DNA from: Pelargonium cotyledonis
Lineage: Eukaryota; Streptophyta; Magnoliopsida; Geraniales; Geraniaceae
Assembly: GCA_036897625.1 (NCBI GenBank)
Contig: JAYMTA010001022.1
Span: forward strand, 1 to 22,313
DNA length: 22,313 bases
Direction of reading: 5' to 3'
Both the position numbers and the translations under genes were made by a program. Shown piece after piece: positions 10,699-20,427 of the stretch; position 1 is the stretch's first letter, and every line of letters begins with the position of its first letter. A model generated the notes under the pieces. It searched no databases. It had not been told where the DNA came from and was given only the letters and a program-made list of their open reading frames with translations.

Positions 10699-13600
10699 TC
10701 AAACTGAATCCACCCCTTCAACCTGCTGCCGGGCCAAGTATCTTTCCCTCCGTTCTTTCTATAATGGGAAAGTAACATGATGTCAGAAAATATAAGGATA
10801 AAATTTAGAGTTAAGAGCTTATAAATAATCCTCTAACTATACATAGATGCTATTCAACCTCATCACCCATGCCCCAAAGTCTATTTTATTTAACTTCAGT
10901 TTAGCCACATCTTTTGCATGTGCCTTAACTTCTATTAACTGAGCGCAGGTGCAAAATATACGAAGTTAATATATAAATTTTTCCCAAAGATATGATTTGA
11001 GGCATTTGTGATTTGAAATTCGTTGGAGGATCATCTAAAGCTTTAGTAACAAAATTTATTCGACCAATCATACAGAGAAAAATTAATCTAATCTCCAGTT
11101 CCTTACCCATTCATCAATAACAAGTCCTTCCCCAACTATACGAGGGCCTGCTTCTTCCGGAGGTTTCTTGCGGGATTCAAGCGCAGCCTCAGCTTCAGCC
11201 AGTTGTCGTTTCAGTTTATCCAGTGCCTTGTAAGAAACATAAGGATCACATAAATTCTTTGAAGAATGACATGTAGGTAAGAACTGTACATAAGACATGG
11301 TCATTCATGTGACAAGTAAAGAACATTCTAATCCTACTTACAGGGGTGGGACGCTCTGGATCAAGGAAAATAACCCTCAATATCTGCTCAACCGCAACTT
11401 GATCCTTTTGCTCATCAAACTGTACAAAACTTCCACGATCAACATCTTTCAGAATGTATATAGCGCACACATGCCTATTCTTAAGCAGATAATTAACAGC
11501 TACAAAATTTATACAAACAAAAATTTCATGAAAATACATTTATGCATTAAAATGCCATCTTAAACAGGTAAAAGGTCACCTCCAAATTTTTCAAGGATAA
11601 AAGTCAAGGTGATGAAACATTCAAACTAATGCCTCCTTTAGAAGCGAGAAGACTCGCGAAAGTATATGACCTTATAGACTAGTCATACCTCTCTTTTCAA
11701 AGGTAAGGTACCTGGTTTAATGCATGGACTGGGAGTGTGGGATCATAATTATATGTTTATCCAAAAGTAGATAAAGTATGATTTCAAAGAAGAAGAAAAA
11801 GGTACTCCTTCAGCCCAAATGAGAGCGTACTTTCTCTTTTGGTTAGTTAATTATGCATGAATTACAAACAATATCCCTAATACAAGTTAGTAGGAACCCC
11901 TAGAGTTTGTTACAACAAGAGGACATGGGGGCATAAGGGGAATAGTCCAACCATATCTTATCCTTAATTCTCACAAAATGGAAAACTGGACATTCATTAT
12001 GAAACTGAGGGAGCAGTACTATTAACAAGATCAAGAAGTTTATTGTGGCAGCATATGAAGTCTACAGTTGAGATAAATTTATTGGCCAAAAAATATACCA
12101 GTTCTGGTACGTAGTCCATTTCTCCTTTCACCTTTAAGCTCATGATCTTGAACTTCACCCTGCTCTTCTGATCTACTGGTTTCTCATTGTTCTCCGGAGG
12201 CTCCACAAATTTGAAAACTGTCAGTCAAGTAAAAAATTAGAATGGGGGGCTTACTCAGAGTTAAGTATAAATAGCAGTGAAGTTACATTAGAAATACAAT
12301 GAAACAAAACAGAGACAGGAAACAGCCAGAGAGATGGGATTACCGGTTGCAATGACACTTTCACCAGGAGCAAGTATACCCCCAGGAGGACGCATGTAAC
12401 AGCTCTTTGGTGCAGTTGTTTGGAACTGGAACAATCAATAGTGTGACAACATAGGAAACTGTTATATATGAGCATAATTCTACAAAATATTTCAACTAAA
12501 AGATAGCTAAACTCCACAAGAAAGCAGTAGTATCAAGATAGTAGACTAGTCAGAACTGAACAAAAACCGCTATATAATTTTTGGACTATTTGAAAGCCAC
12601 CTTCATTTGTCAAAGCCTAATTCTTTAGGGCCGCCATTTACAAACCCATAAAGTACAAGATGCAGTACCACGTATTTCAATTTATTTCTCCATTTGATAT
12701 TATTAACGGAACAGTCAAGCTGGAAATATAACTAAATAGTTTTTCTAATATCTCATTACTGTTAAAATGTAACTTTGACCAACTGTACTAGTTAGACCCA
12801 GTGAAATAACAGTCCTATTACCATAAAAAGTGGATAACAAAAGGCAAACAAATGAAAGGAGATGAACATTCCATACCTTGAAAGCTACATGTGACCTGCT
12901 CGTATTCTTAATCCCAATGGCACTCCTGACCTGTTTTCCAGGTTCATCTTCAAATGAAACAAGTTGAAAGAAGTCAGGCAGCAAGAAAAGTCAAATGTAG
13001 CTTGCAAACTGCAACCAACAAAGAAAAAGTGGCCAACATTACTGTTTAAAATCATTACCCATAGAGCAATGTGAGCCAATTAAATTCAAATTTCAAAAGT
13101 CGCAATGAATTTCTTCCATGATTTCAACATGGAAATATAACATGTCAGGAGCTACAACATGAAACTGTTAATCTATCAAAGGCCTTTCAGATCACACTGT
13201 CTAAAAAAAGGAACAAATCATGCAATGAGCCAACAAAGAATCCAAATTGACAACAGATGACAATGCAAACATATCATAATTGAAAAAGGATCTCACTACT
13301 AGATACTAAATGAAGAAACCAAGAAATACCATAATGCAGAGAGCACAGTGCATCTGGATCAAATCAACTGAGAACATTTTGTGCCACTCCAACAAACATT
13401 ATCATGCAACCAAGCAAACCCAAAATAACAGCCATTGGAGCTAAATGAAGTACAACAAATTTGCAGCCACAAATAGGCAGATCAAGCCGTGGAAGCTAAT
13501 CCACCAACTGGAAAACAAAAACAATCTTACTCCAAGAGGTAAAAACTAGAAAAACCCAAATAGAGAACAAAAAATCATCGTATCATAAGCCAAAAGTAGA

Positions 13601-13922
13601 ACCTTAACCATAATCCATAACCAACAAAAAAAAAAAACAGATTATATAATGCCTTACATGGAAAGTATAGCTTGCTGGGAGGATCGAGACGGAGCCTCCT
13701 TCTGGTAGGAAGGAGAGACTTGGCCATGGACGAGACCTTGCTCGAAGAATGAGGACCCGATCCCTCAACGACCTGCTGACTCTGGTTCTGCTGATAAACG
13801 CTCTGCACAGAATTCGAAGTAGTGGTCGAGGAAGAGGCATTGGCCGGTTGCCAAAATGGCATTCGACAGAGACTCCACACCTTCCCATCAGAACCCGACT
13901 TCTCTTCCTCCACCGCCATCAT
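10699..13922 (-). CDS. VAP4-type vesicle-associated protein, MSP domain, no transmembrane anchor
   Basis: Seven exons joined by GT-AG introns, read on the minus strand: 13922-13658, 12947-12877, 12425-12344, 12217-12099, 11419-11342, 11226-11107 and 10758-10699 (TGA). They total 795 bases, encoding 264 residues with continuous frame. Residues 1-75 are a Ser/Gln-rich lead. The MSP (major sperm protein) domain spans about 81-205, including LYFPYEPGKQVRSAIGI, SHVAFKFQTT and YMRPPGGILAPGES. A coiled-coil-like segment follows (ALDKLKRQLAEAEAALESRK, 206-225), and the basic tail ends DSV. This matches the plant VAP4-1/4-2/4-3 (PVA4) group. VAP-type MSP domains bind FFAT-like motifs in partner proteins at ER contact sites, but this protein lacks the C-terminal membrane helix of VAP27 proteins, so it is probably soluble or peripherally attached. 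Start is the first of two adjacent ATGs (13922; second at 13919). Intact. Confidence 0.92.
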
Positions 13923-15134
13923 TGTCGTCGACTTCCGAAGTGAATCTGACCTACCTGGCCGGAAAGTGATTCCCGGCGTATTTTCTGGTTTAGTGAAGGT
14001 GTGGAGATGGATTGGGACGAGGGTAGGGAAAGATTAGCGATGGCACTCTTGGGTGGCGTCGGTGCTGGTGAAAGCTCAGTATCGTATGATTGTGAATGAG
14101 CAGAGCAAATCAAATGTGCTGTGCCGTGCTGTGCAGTATTGAGGTGCGAGTGACTTGTGAGTGTAATTGGCTAGACCTTTGGTTAATGATGCTGAAAATG
14201 GCGGTGGTTGGTGATTACTTTACTCCTAAACGGTCAAAATTGGGTCAATACAACAGGCTCTTCTTCTTGGTGTTTAAAAATAATTACACGAGTCAAGAAT
14301 TTTAAATTTTATAAATCGCATCACTGGGAAACTAGCCAGCTCAGATCTGAAAATATATGGCTACTTTTAGCTTTGTTGATCTGTGTGTTTTTGTTTAATT
14401 TGTGAATCAGTGGAGTAATCGACACTAATTGTGAATATTAATACACGCTACTCCTACTTTTCAATCTTCTTCATTTTTTCATCTAGATCTAAAATTGTTG
14501 TCATGATTTTATTTAGTATTTACAATCTGATGTATTATTGATAATTCTTTATGTTGCAAAATGTTAACGATTTTATATTTATTATACTAAAGTATATAAT
14601 TCAATTATTTAGTGAGTGATGAAATCCTACAAACCATTTGTATTATGAAACAGTTGATTGTATTTAATTTATAGAAGCATACTTATGGTGCCCACTGCCC
14701 ACCTAAAGTGATGGGGTAGGTCATCCACTTATTATTCCTCCCTTGCCAATGAGATTATACACAAAAACCTGTAATTTAACAAAACCAGGTTCTAAAAAAA
14801 ATGATTGATTACAAAATTGACACTGTGTTCCTGGTCTCCCACTTGGGTGAATCATGATTTTACTTTTATTTCTTCATTTGAAGGTACAGTGCAGTGGGGG
14901 AGGAAGCTAGTAGGCATGTGCATGCCACAATAGACCATGATATGTGATTAAGATAGGGCATGCGTTCTTCTCTGCTCTTTTCAGTTTTCACCTTCACTTC
15001 ACTTCACATGTTATTATAAACAAGAGATGCCATACAAATAGAGTTTTGGTGTATAAGATGACATTTCAAGAGTTCACATTGGACATAATTGGTTTGTGTC
15101 ACTCTCATAACAGTTTACAAGTTGTGTTATATAT
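13923..15134. other. VAP4 5' flank and AT-rich intergenic DNA
   Basis: About 1.2 kb. The part next to 13923 should hold the VAP4 5' UTR and promoter; I see no clear TATA box there, which is common for housekeeping genes. The rest is AT-rich with no gene I can support. Short open frames between 14096 and 14405, and the left part of one at 14944-15204, show no family features. Confidence 0.6.
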
Positions 15135-15210
15135 ACATGAGTTGGGTCCCCTAACAACTCAAGTACACATTACAATTCTGAGTGATTCCTCTGATTGTCT
15201 GTGAACATGT
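15135..15210 (-). pseudogene. Decayed WIP gene fragment (3' end of the reading frame)
   Basis: The plus strand reads CCTAACAACTCAAGTACA followed by ATTCTGAGTGATTCCTCTGATTG, a degraded version of the segment found at the 3' end of every other WIP copy here. On the minus strand it encodes SEESLRIVM, where the family has SEESLRKVM. After that methionine the frame is lost by a small insertion, and the position of the conserved Trp codon reads TAG in the aligned frame. Weaker similarity may extend upstream to about 15330 (CATGTTGATG near 15238, and a CATCTG segment near 15283), but I cannot set the outer boundary. No open frame survives. Confidence 0.7.
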
Positions 15211-15436
15211 TAATGATGAAGAGCTACTGTTACTCCCATGTTGATGCTGCACATTCACAGTTTCTTCCTCTCCTCCATTGACCCATCTGCAACACCTGAG
15301 CCTGAGGACTTGCTTTTCAACATCCACTCCATGATTCTTTATTTTACTATTAAGGGTTAAATGTTTCGAGACTCCTTAATTGATTATAGAGTAATTGACA
15401 ATACACAAGTTGGTGCTGCTACTATCTAGTCATGAA

Positions 15437-15687
15437 CTATGAATTGGGACCCCAACAGCTCAAGTACATGACTTTTCTCAAGGACTCCTCTGATTATTCG
15501 ATTTCTCCAGTCTGACTTTGTTGGGAGAGAGCGTTTTGGAGTGAGCAAAAGACGCGATGATTCTGTTGTTGGCATGTTGGTGAAGTGACCTCCATCTGCA
15601 CAAACCTTGGTGTTTCGATGCCTCCACTGTCCCAATACTTGCTGCTGCTGCTGCTGCTGCAATCCAAACTCTAGTTGTTGAACTCAT
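15437..15687 (-). pseudogene. Wound-induced protein WIP/DUF3774, single-base frameshift before the conserved tail
   Basis: From ATG at 15687 the frame encodes MSSTTRVWIAAAAAAAS...GTVEASKHQGLCRWRSLHQHANN, clearly WIP-like. It runs into a stop at 15478, giving 69 aa. The normal C-terminal block EESLRKVMYLSCWGPNS, ending at TAG (15437-15439), is intact in another frame. Alignment with the other copies places a one-base deletion in the AATAATCAGAGG context, about 15488-15499. The copy also lacks the NYTM residues that normally follow the core RW, and has a run of seven alanines from a GCT repeat. It is either a recently disabled gene or a base-calling error; the promoter module is still in place. 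If translated, it would yield a WIP protein without the family tail. Confidence 0.8.
15641..15660 (-). repeat. (GCT)6 repeat coding for alanine in the frameshifted WIP copy
   Basis: Six GCT units plus GC on the plus strand, read on the minus strand as GCA codons. They supply the poly-alanine run at residues 10-16 of this copy, where the other copies have a short VAA-type segment. Confidence 0.85.
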
Positions 15688-15784
15688 CTTAATTTCCTTT
15701 GCAAGATCTTTAGAATATCTTAGTATGTAGTAGAAGTTGAAAGTGCGATAAATTTTGGATGAATCATACAGCAGGGAGATGTAA

Positions 15785-15841
15785 GTTATATGTACATATT
15801 GTGATGGCTGAATAAGACGAAAGTTTTGGAAAACCAGAGGC
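15785..15841 (-). promoter_or_regulatory. Promoter module of the frameshifted WIP copy: TATA-like box plus AAACCAGAGGC
   Basis: AAACCAGAGGC at 15831-15841 sits 144 bp above the start codon, with a TATA-like segment (GTTATATG, 15785-15792) 38 bp closer to the gene. The run GAGATGTAAGTTATAT here is also present above the WIP copy at 17960-18229, so the promoters are homologous. AAACCA is the core of plant anaerobic/hypoxia response elements. Confidence 0.6.
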
Positions 15842-16718
15842 CATTTCAGTGTCTTGCTAATGGTTTTCTTTTTGTTTTGTTTTTGGAACCGATTATGTGT
15901 GATACTGTATTGTCGATTTTCTTTTCTTTTCTTTTCTTTTTTCGAAATATGACTACCTTATCGTTAGGGAAGATTTCTGGATTTTGTGGACTGCAACTTG
16001 TTTGTAAATCACATATACAAATATACTACACGCCCCAGAAGAAGATGGAAATCTTGTACCCAAAAAACAGAGTATTAAATTTTGTTTCATTAGGAAATGT
16101 ATCAAAATAACATTTTTAATTAGATTTCTATTTAGTCTGTCAGGCCACACCTCTCTCTACAAAATTGATTTGCTATAGTAATGTATTTTAATAAGATAAT
16201 TTCACTTCATTTTTTTGAAGTTATACCAAAATGGCAAAATCACATAATCTAATAAACTAGTATTTTTTTTTTGTACTCCTTCACCTAACTATTCATAAGG
16301 TCTTACCAAAAATCACATATCTCCCAACTCTTTCTTCTTTTGCCTAACCATTATCAATTATCATGTTTAAGGAGACCAAATTGTATACTTAAACAGATTT
16401 TTCTTACTTTATTCTAATGCCAAAACTATCCCTAAATACTTTTTTTTTTTTTTTTTATGTATTGTAATTACAATATTGAAGATTTGGTCGCTAGAAGCTT
16501 CAACATTTGGATACTTCAACGACCAAATGCTGGAAACTCCATAATATCAACAAATTCAAACCATAAGCGGCTATGAAAATTTTATAAAACTGTTAGTTTT
16601 CAAGTGCTAACATACATACATATGTACATACATATAATTATTGGCAGAATAGTTGTTACAAATATTTTGATTTATTGAAAGCATTGGTGTGGTTAGGTGA
16701 AAGAAAAAGTTTGTGAGT
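15842..16718. other. AT-rich spacer with homopolymer tracts, a CTTTT repeat and an inverted repeat
   Basis: Contains (CTTTT)4 at 15921-15940, a 17-T tract at 16440-16456, and ATTTGGTCG (16482-16490) facing its exact reverse complement at 16520-16528 across a 29-bp loop. A tetranucleotide-like ACAT stretch lies at about 16611-16636. No gene is recognisable; a plus-strand open frame at 15826-16110 has no family features and lies over the WIP promoter. Confidence 0.6.
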
Positions 16719-16732
16719 TTATATGGTGTTTA
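16719..16732. repeat. Left copy of a 14-bp target-site duplication
   Basis: TTATATGGTGTTTA, identical to 17528-17541. It directly abuts the poly(T) tract that starts the retroposon on the plus strand. Confidence 0.8.
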
Positions 16733-17527
16733 TTTTTTTTTTAAAAATAACAGTTCAGAAACTATTATTAAACGAATCATACCGAGTTACAGTAAAATTA
16801 AAACTAGGAGATCAAATTTGCCTAAGAATCCAGAGAACTGAATTCTAATACATGATCTAACCCCCTACGGAGGTACATCTAACCAAAAGAAAAAGAAAAT
16901 AAATAAAATAAAACTCCACCCGAGTAGCAAATCAGACACTGACAAACAAACACCCTACAAGAGATTCCAGCTGACTACAAAGGCAAATACCACCTCTCCA
17001 TCCCACTAACCGTGTCGGAGCAGCCCTAACCCGACACCCCAAACACCCTACTCTCACGAGCGGGCCGAAGGGTCCTGGCCCGCTGTATCCGCTCCTTGAG
17101 TACCCCGCCCCCAGCCTCAGCCGTCCGGCGCCTTTTTCCCTCCACCAATGACGCTCCAGCCACCAACCCGCCACCTTCCTCCTCCCCGATGACCAAGCCT
17201 CCCATTTCCGAGCCAGATCCACACGAGACCCTTCCTTTTCCGAGCACCTCTAGTCCGAACAACACTCTCCACAGAAACCAAGCAAATACACTTCACGGAA
17301 ATCCTACCCTCGCCTCCCTTACATAACCACAACGTCTGCCGCCTTTGAACCAAGCCTCACCGTCGATCACAGCCACAACACCAGTGACCGCCGCCGTCCA
17401 CTGTGCTACAAATGAAATGACAGAGAAAATCCCAAACCCTAAGCACGCCTAAAAGCGGGAAAGACCATTTTTTCAAATACCAAAGTTCATCTTTTAAGTG
17501 TCAAGTACATTTAAACTCTTTAATTGG
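16733..17527 (-). mobile_element. Poly(A)-tailed non-LTR retroposon, 795 bp, no reverse transcriptase
   Basis: A 795-bp block is bracketed by perfect 14-bp direct repeats and begins on the plus strand with ten Ts, i.e. a poly(A) tail when read on the minus strand. It is markedly more GC-rich than its surroundings over roughly 16980-17400 and has an AT-rich tail region of about 240 bp before the poly(A). These are the hallmarks of LINE-machinery insertion. Longest minus-strand frames (78-96 codons around 16932-17353) are Gly/Arg-rich with no recognisable domain. It could be an internally deleted LINE (5' leader joined to 3' UTR), a long SINE-like element or a retrocopy of a host transcript. 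An intact target duplication points to a comparatively recent insertion. Confidence 0.75.
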
Positions 17528-17541
17528 TTATATGGTGTTTA
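17528..17541. repeat. Right copy of the 14-bp target-site duplication
   Basis: TTATATGGTGTTTA, identical to 16719-16732, marking the 5' end of the minus-strand retroposon. Confidence 0.8.
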
Positions 17542-17959
17542 CTTAAGCATTAGACTAATGAAAAATAATATTGGAAATTATGCGATTTTGATGTCAATTT
17601 AAGGGTGGTTAGGTAAAGACAAGAGATTTGATTTGGTATAATATTAGGGATTATATGAAATTATTCTTATTTTAATTTTCCAATATATCTTACACTCTTC
17701 TATTGCATCCATTGCTGTTTCGTTTATTGTTGAACGAAATTCAGGAATTTATCTCCTCTGATTATCCCCACGATGAATATTGTTATAATTTCAAATTATT
17801 CTCAGAATTAGATGCAGATGTAGTAACAATAATATATGGAAAGTAGAATGTAAACAACTGAAGTTGTGGAATTATGTAGTAGTATATTGAAACTGCGATT
17901 ACAATCTACAAAAAAAATGTGCAAAAAAAGGTTCGAAATTGAAGCTGTATTGTATAGCT
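17542..17959. other. AT-rich spacer; right part is likely 3' UTR of the next WIP gene
   Basis: About 420 bp between the retroposon and the WIP stop codon at 17960. No gene is seen. The right part should be transcribed as the 3' UTR of the minus-strand gene. Confidence 0.55.
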
Positions 17960-18229
17960 TCAATTGGGAGCCCAACAACTCAAGTACATGACTTTCCTTA
18001 AAGACTCCTCCGATTGCTTGGCCTTGTCTTGTCTAACTTTGGTAGACGCCACAGCAGAAGAAGAAGAAGAAGAAAGCTTTTTGGCCTGAGAAGAGGACCT
18101 CAGCTTGTTCTTGGCATGTTGATGAATTGACCTCATTGTGTAGTTCCATCTGGCGAAGCCATGATCCTTCATAGCCTCCACAGCCCCAACAGTTGCTGCC
18201 ACAATCAATGATCTGCTAGCTGAGCTCAT
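17960..18229 (-). CDS. Wound-induced protein, WIP/DUF3774 family (89 aa)
   Basis: A complete small intronless gene. Residues 1-20 are MSSASRSLIVAATVGAVEAM, mildly hydrophobic. The core KDHGFARWNYTMRS (21-34) is followed by IHQHAKNKLRS and a basic SSQAKKL stretch. A serine run of six comes next, then a charged linker and the family tail SEESLRKVMYLSCW (73-86) with C85 as the only cysteine. There is no signal peptide or clear transmembrane helix. The family is plant-specific, and its members are induced by wounding, elicitors or hypoxia; biochemical role unknown. TATA-like box at 18345-18353 and AAACCAGAGGC at 18381-18391 lie upstream. This is the most canonical copy in the window. Confidence 0.88.
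   Translation of the reverse strand: MSSASRSLIVAATVGAVEAMKDHGFARWNYTMRSIHQHAKNKLRSSSQAKKLSSSSSSAVASTKVRQDKAKQSEESLRKVMYLSCWAPN
18058..18078 (-). repeat. AGA/GAA trinucleotide repeat coding for serine in the WIP gene
   Basis: A run of AGA units on the plus strand is read as TCT codons on the minus strand and produces the six-serine stretch after AKKL. Neighbouring copies have four serines there, so the length varies between paralogs. Confidence 0.75.
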
Positions 18230-18344
18230 CTTGATATTAATTGATCTTAAACAGGTTGTAAGTATGGAGATCGATCTAGAGAGTTTATGGTCTTAGATGT
18301 TTGTGAGAAGTTTTTGATGAAGTGAATGGTGAGGAGATGTAAGT

Positions 18345-18391
18345 TATATATAAGAATAGAATAGGACAAGAATTTGAGAGAAACCAGAGGC
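18345..18391 (-). promoter_or_regulatory. Promoter module of the WIP gene at 17960-18229: TATA box plus AAACCAGAGGC
   Basis: TATA-like TTATATATA at 18345-18353 and AAACCAGAGGC at 18381-18391, the latter 152 bp above the start codon. The 11-mer is identical to the one above the frameshifted copy. A second AAACCA core on the opposite strand lies at 18400-18405 (TGGTTT on the plus strand). Confidence 0.65.
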
Positions 18392-20427
18392 TTATCTACT
18401 GGTTTTGAGAAATTGATGACACGCGACAAAGACAACACTACAGTGTTTGTTTGTAATAAATTAAAAAGTAAACAGGGCACACGGTTTATCAATATTAAAA
18501 GCCGTTTCAGCCGGAGTTTCGGAGCAAAATACCCCTGTTTTTTGTCACTATTGGTGGTCTCATCTGAAGTGGAATTGACTATACTACCCTACTAAAACCA
18601 CCCGGATACATGTATTATTGAAGGACAAAATTGGGTTTTCCTTATGCTGCCCAATCCGTTCTTTTTTGCCCACATTATTTTGCTCTACTGTTATTTCTCC
18701 AATGTTTTGTCCATTCATTGCACCACTTGGGGTCCAGTTTTTAAGCTTATAGATAGAGAACATCAACAACAAAGTAAGACAGGACAGTACTTCTTTCAAA
18801 AAATACAGGATAGTACTTGTTTGATAAATTTACATGCAAAATCACTTTCGAGTAACATTAAATAATAGATGAGAAAATAACTTTTTACCGTCACATTTTA
18901 TTTAGTAACATTGTTAAGTTTTTTTTAACTCAACATTGTTTAAGTTAAATAGGAGTGAAGAAGTATTAAAAAAAAAAAAAAGGAGTGAAAGGAATTTTTG
19001 AAAATATGAATTATCAAGTTGAACATGATATTAATATTTATCATGGAATCATATCAATTATTATATATGTAACTATATAGAGTATAGTCATGCGATCGAC
19101 AAATCTTGATATCTTTAATTTGAATAGTTAAGCATTGCCTTGTGCTAGATTGGGAAGATGTGCTATAACAAGTGCTCAATCCACTAAAGTAGGCGAAAGA
19201 GACACAATACGAGAAAATGTCAGTCAAGGTGACCCCCTTTAGGTGGTGGGGGTAGGCAAAGGCAGCTTTGCTCTTGGACTCGAGTCTCATTTATTTCCAT
19301 GGTCGAGGAGACTACACCTCCACCCAACCAATATCAAAAATAGGAGAAAGAGTTTTAATCTTTGGATTTTCGGGGCCTTTTCGTACTTTCAGCTTCATTA
19401 GTTGCGACAATGTTATTCTTTACCTTGGATTTGTACGAGGGTGTAAGAAAAAATGAACATTTTCATAAGTTTCTCTTCACCCTACTCTTATTGTAGGATG
19501 TATGGAGAAACAAACACTTCCTTATATGACATCCACGGCGAGAATTAGAGCCTTCTATTAGTTATGGAATGTTAGAAAAACGATTACTTCAACTCGTTAC
19601 TGGCAATTAAACCAATTGAAGCAACTCTTATAATAAGTAATTTTTGGCACACTTGAGTGTTTTTTTTATCTTATACACGTGTTAAATGCTTCTTATAATA
19701 TGACAAGACGTGAAACTTTAAAGACACTTAATTAAAGAGACATAAACATTGTAAGAAACTCGGCAATACAAAGAAACTTGACGGTGACCCGATAAGTCGG
19801 GGAGACTTTGGTGATGCACAAATTTCTTTCAACGTGTCGAGATTATCTTGTGGATCCTTAGAAGTACTGACCCAGTTAGAAACGCAACGGTTGAACAACG
19901 GGGCAAAAATTGTGTTGGAATCATTATGTTTCGTCGTGACGGGCCCGAGTGGGTCGTCATGAAATACTTCCAATATTTTTGGATTGTCCATCACTTCCAA
20001 TAGTTTTGGATTGCCGTGACGAAGACTCTGTTGTGACGAAGCTATGCGAGTAGAGAATCATTGGTTCAATTTTAAACTCAATCAACTTTCTTATAGACTT
20101 TAAAATTGATTGAATGAATCGAATTTACTAACAATCAGTTGGTCTGATCCGGTTTTAGTTAAAACCATTCAAGCCGATTGTGTTTGGTAGAACTTGAATT
20201 TTGTGTAACCCACAAAAGCGGCTATAGTTGTTGTTCTGATTTGCAAAATTTGATGTTCGGATAAATTGAGTAGTGAAATATATTATCCCCTCATGATATA
20301 ATTTACAGAAATCTACATCTTCATCAAACTAATAATAATTCCTCAACTCAACTTGGCCTATGCATGAGCTCAATTTATCTGAACTCATCCACCTCAAAAT
20401 TAAGGAACAGAACAGAGCAGGCTTTAC
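18392..20427. other. About 2 kb AT-rich intergenic DNA with one unassigned open frame
   Basis: Separates two WIP genes. A poly(A) tract lies at about 18968-18981. A minus-strand open frame at 19728-20000 encodes 90 codons with no recognisable family, and the in-frame sequence upstream of its ATG contains a duplicated NPK(L/I)LEV unit (27-bp tandem repeat at 19966-20018). I see no transposon termini, RNA gene or promoter I can defend in the rest. Confidence 0.5.
19966..20018. repeat. Imperfect 27-bp tandem duplication
   Basis: ACTTCCAATATTTTTGGATT at 19966 recurs as ACTTCCAATAGTTTTGGATT at 19993, offset exactly 27 bp. The period is a multiple of three, so the minus-strand frame is preserved across both units. 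Confidence 0.75.

Noticed and set aside
16932-17353. Gly/Arg-rich open frames of 76-96 codons in the retroposon as possible genes.
   Set aside because: They arise from GC-rich composition, overlap one another in several frames and contain no recognisable domain.
16260-17660. Recurrent CCTAACCA / TGGTTAGG phrases on either side of the retroposon, hinting at an inverted-repeat element around it.
   Set aside because: The matches are short, unequally spaced and embedded in low-complexity AT-rich DNA; no consistent terminal repeats or outer target duplication could be drawn.
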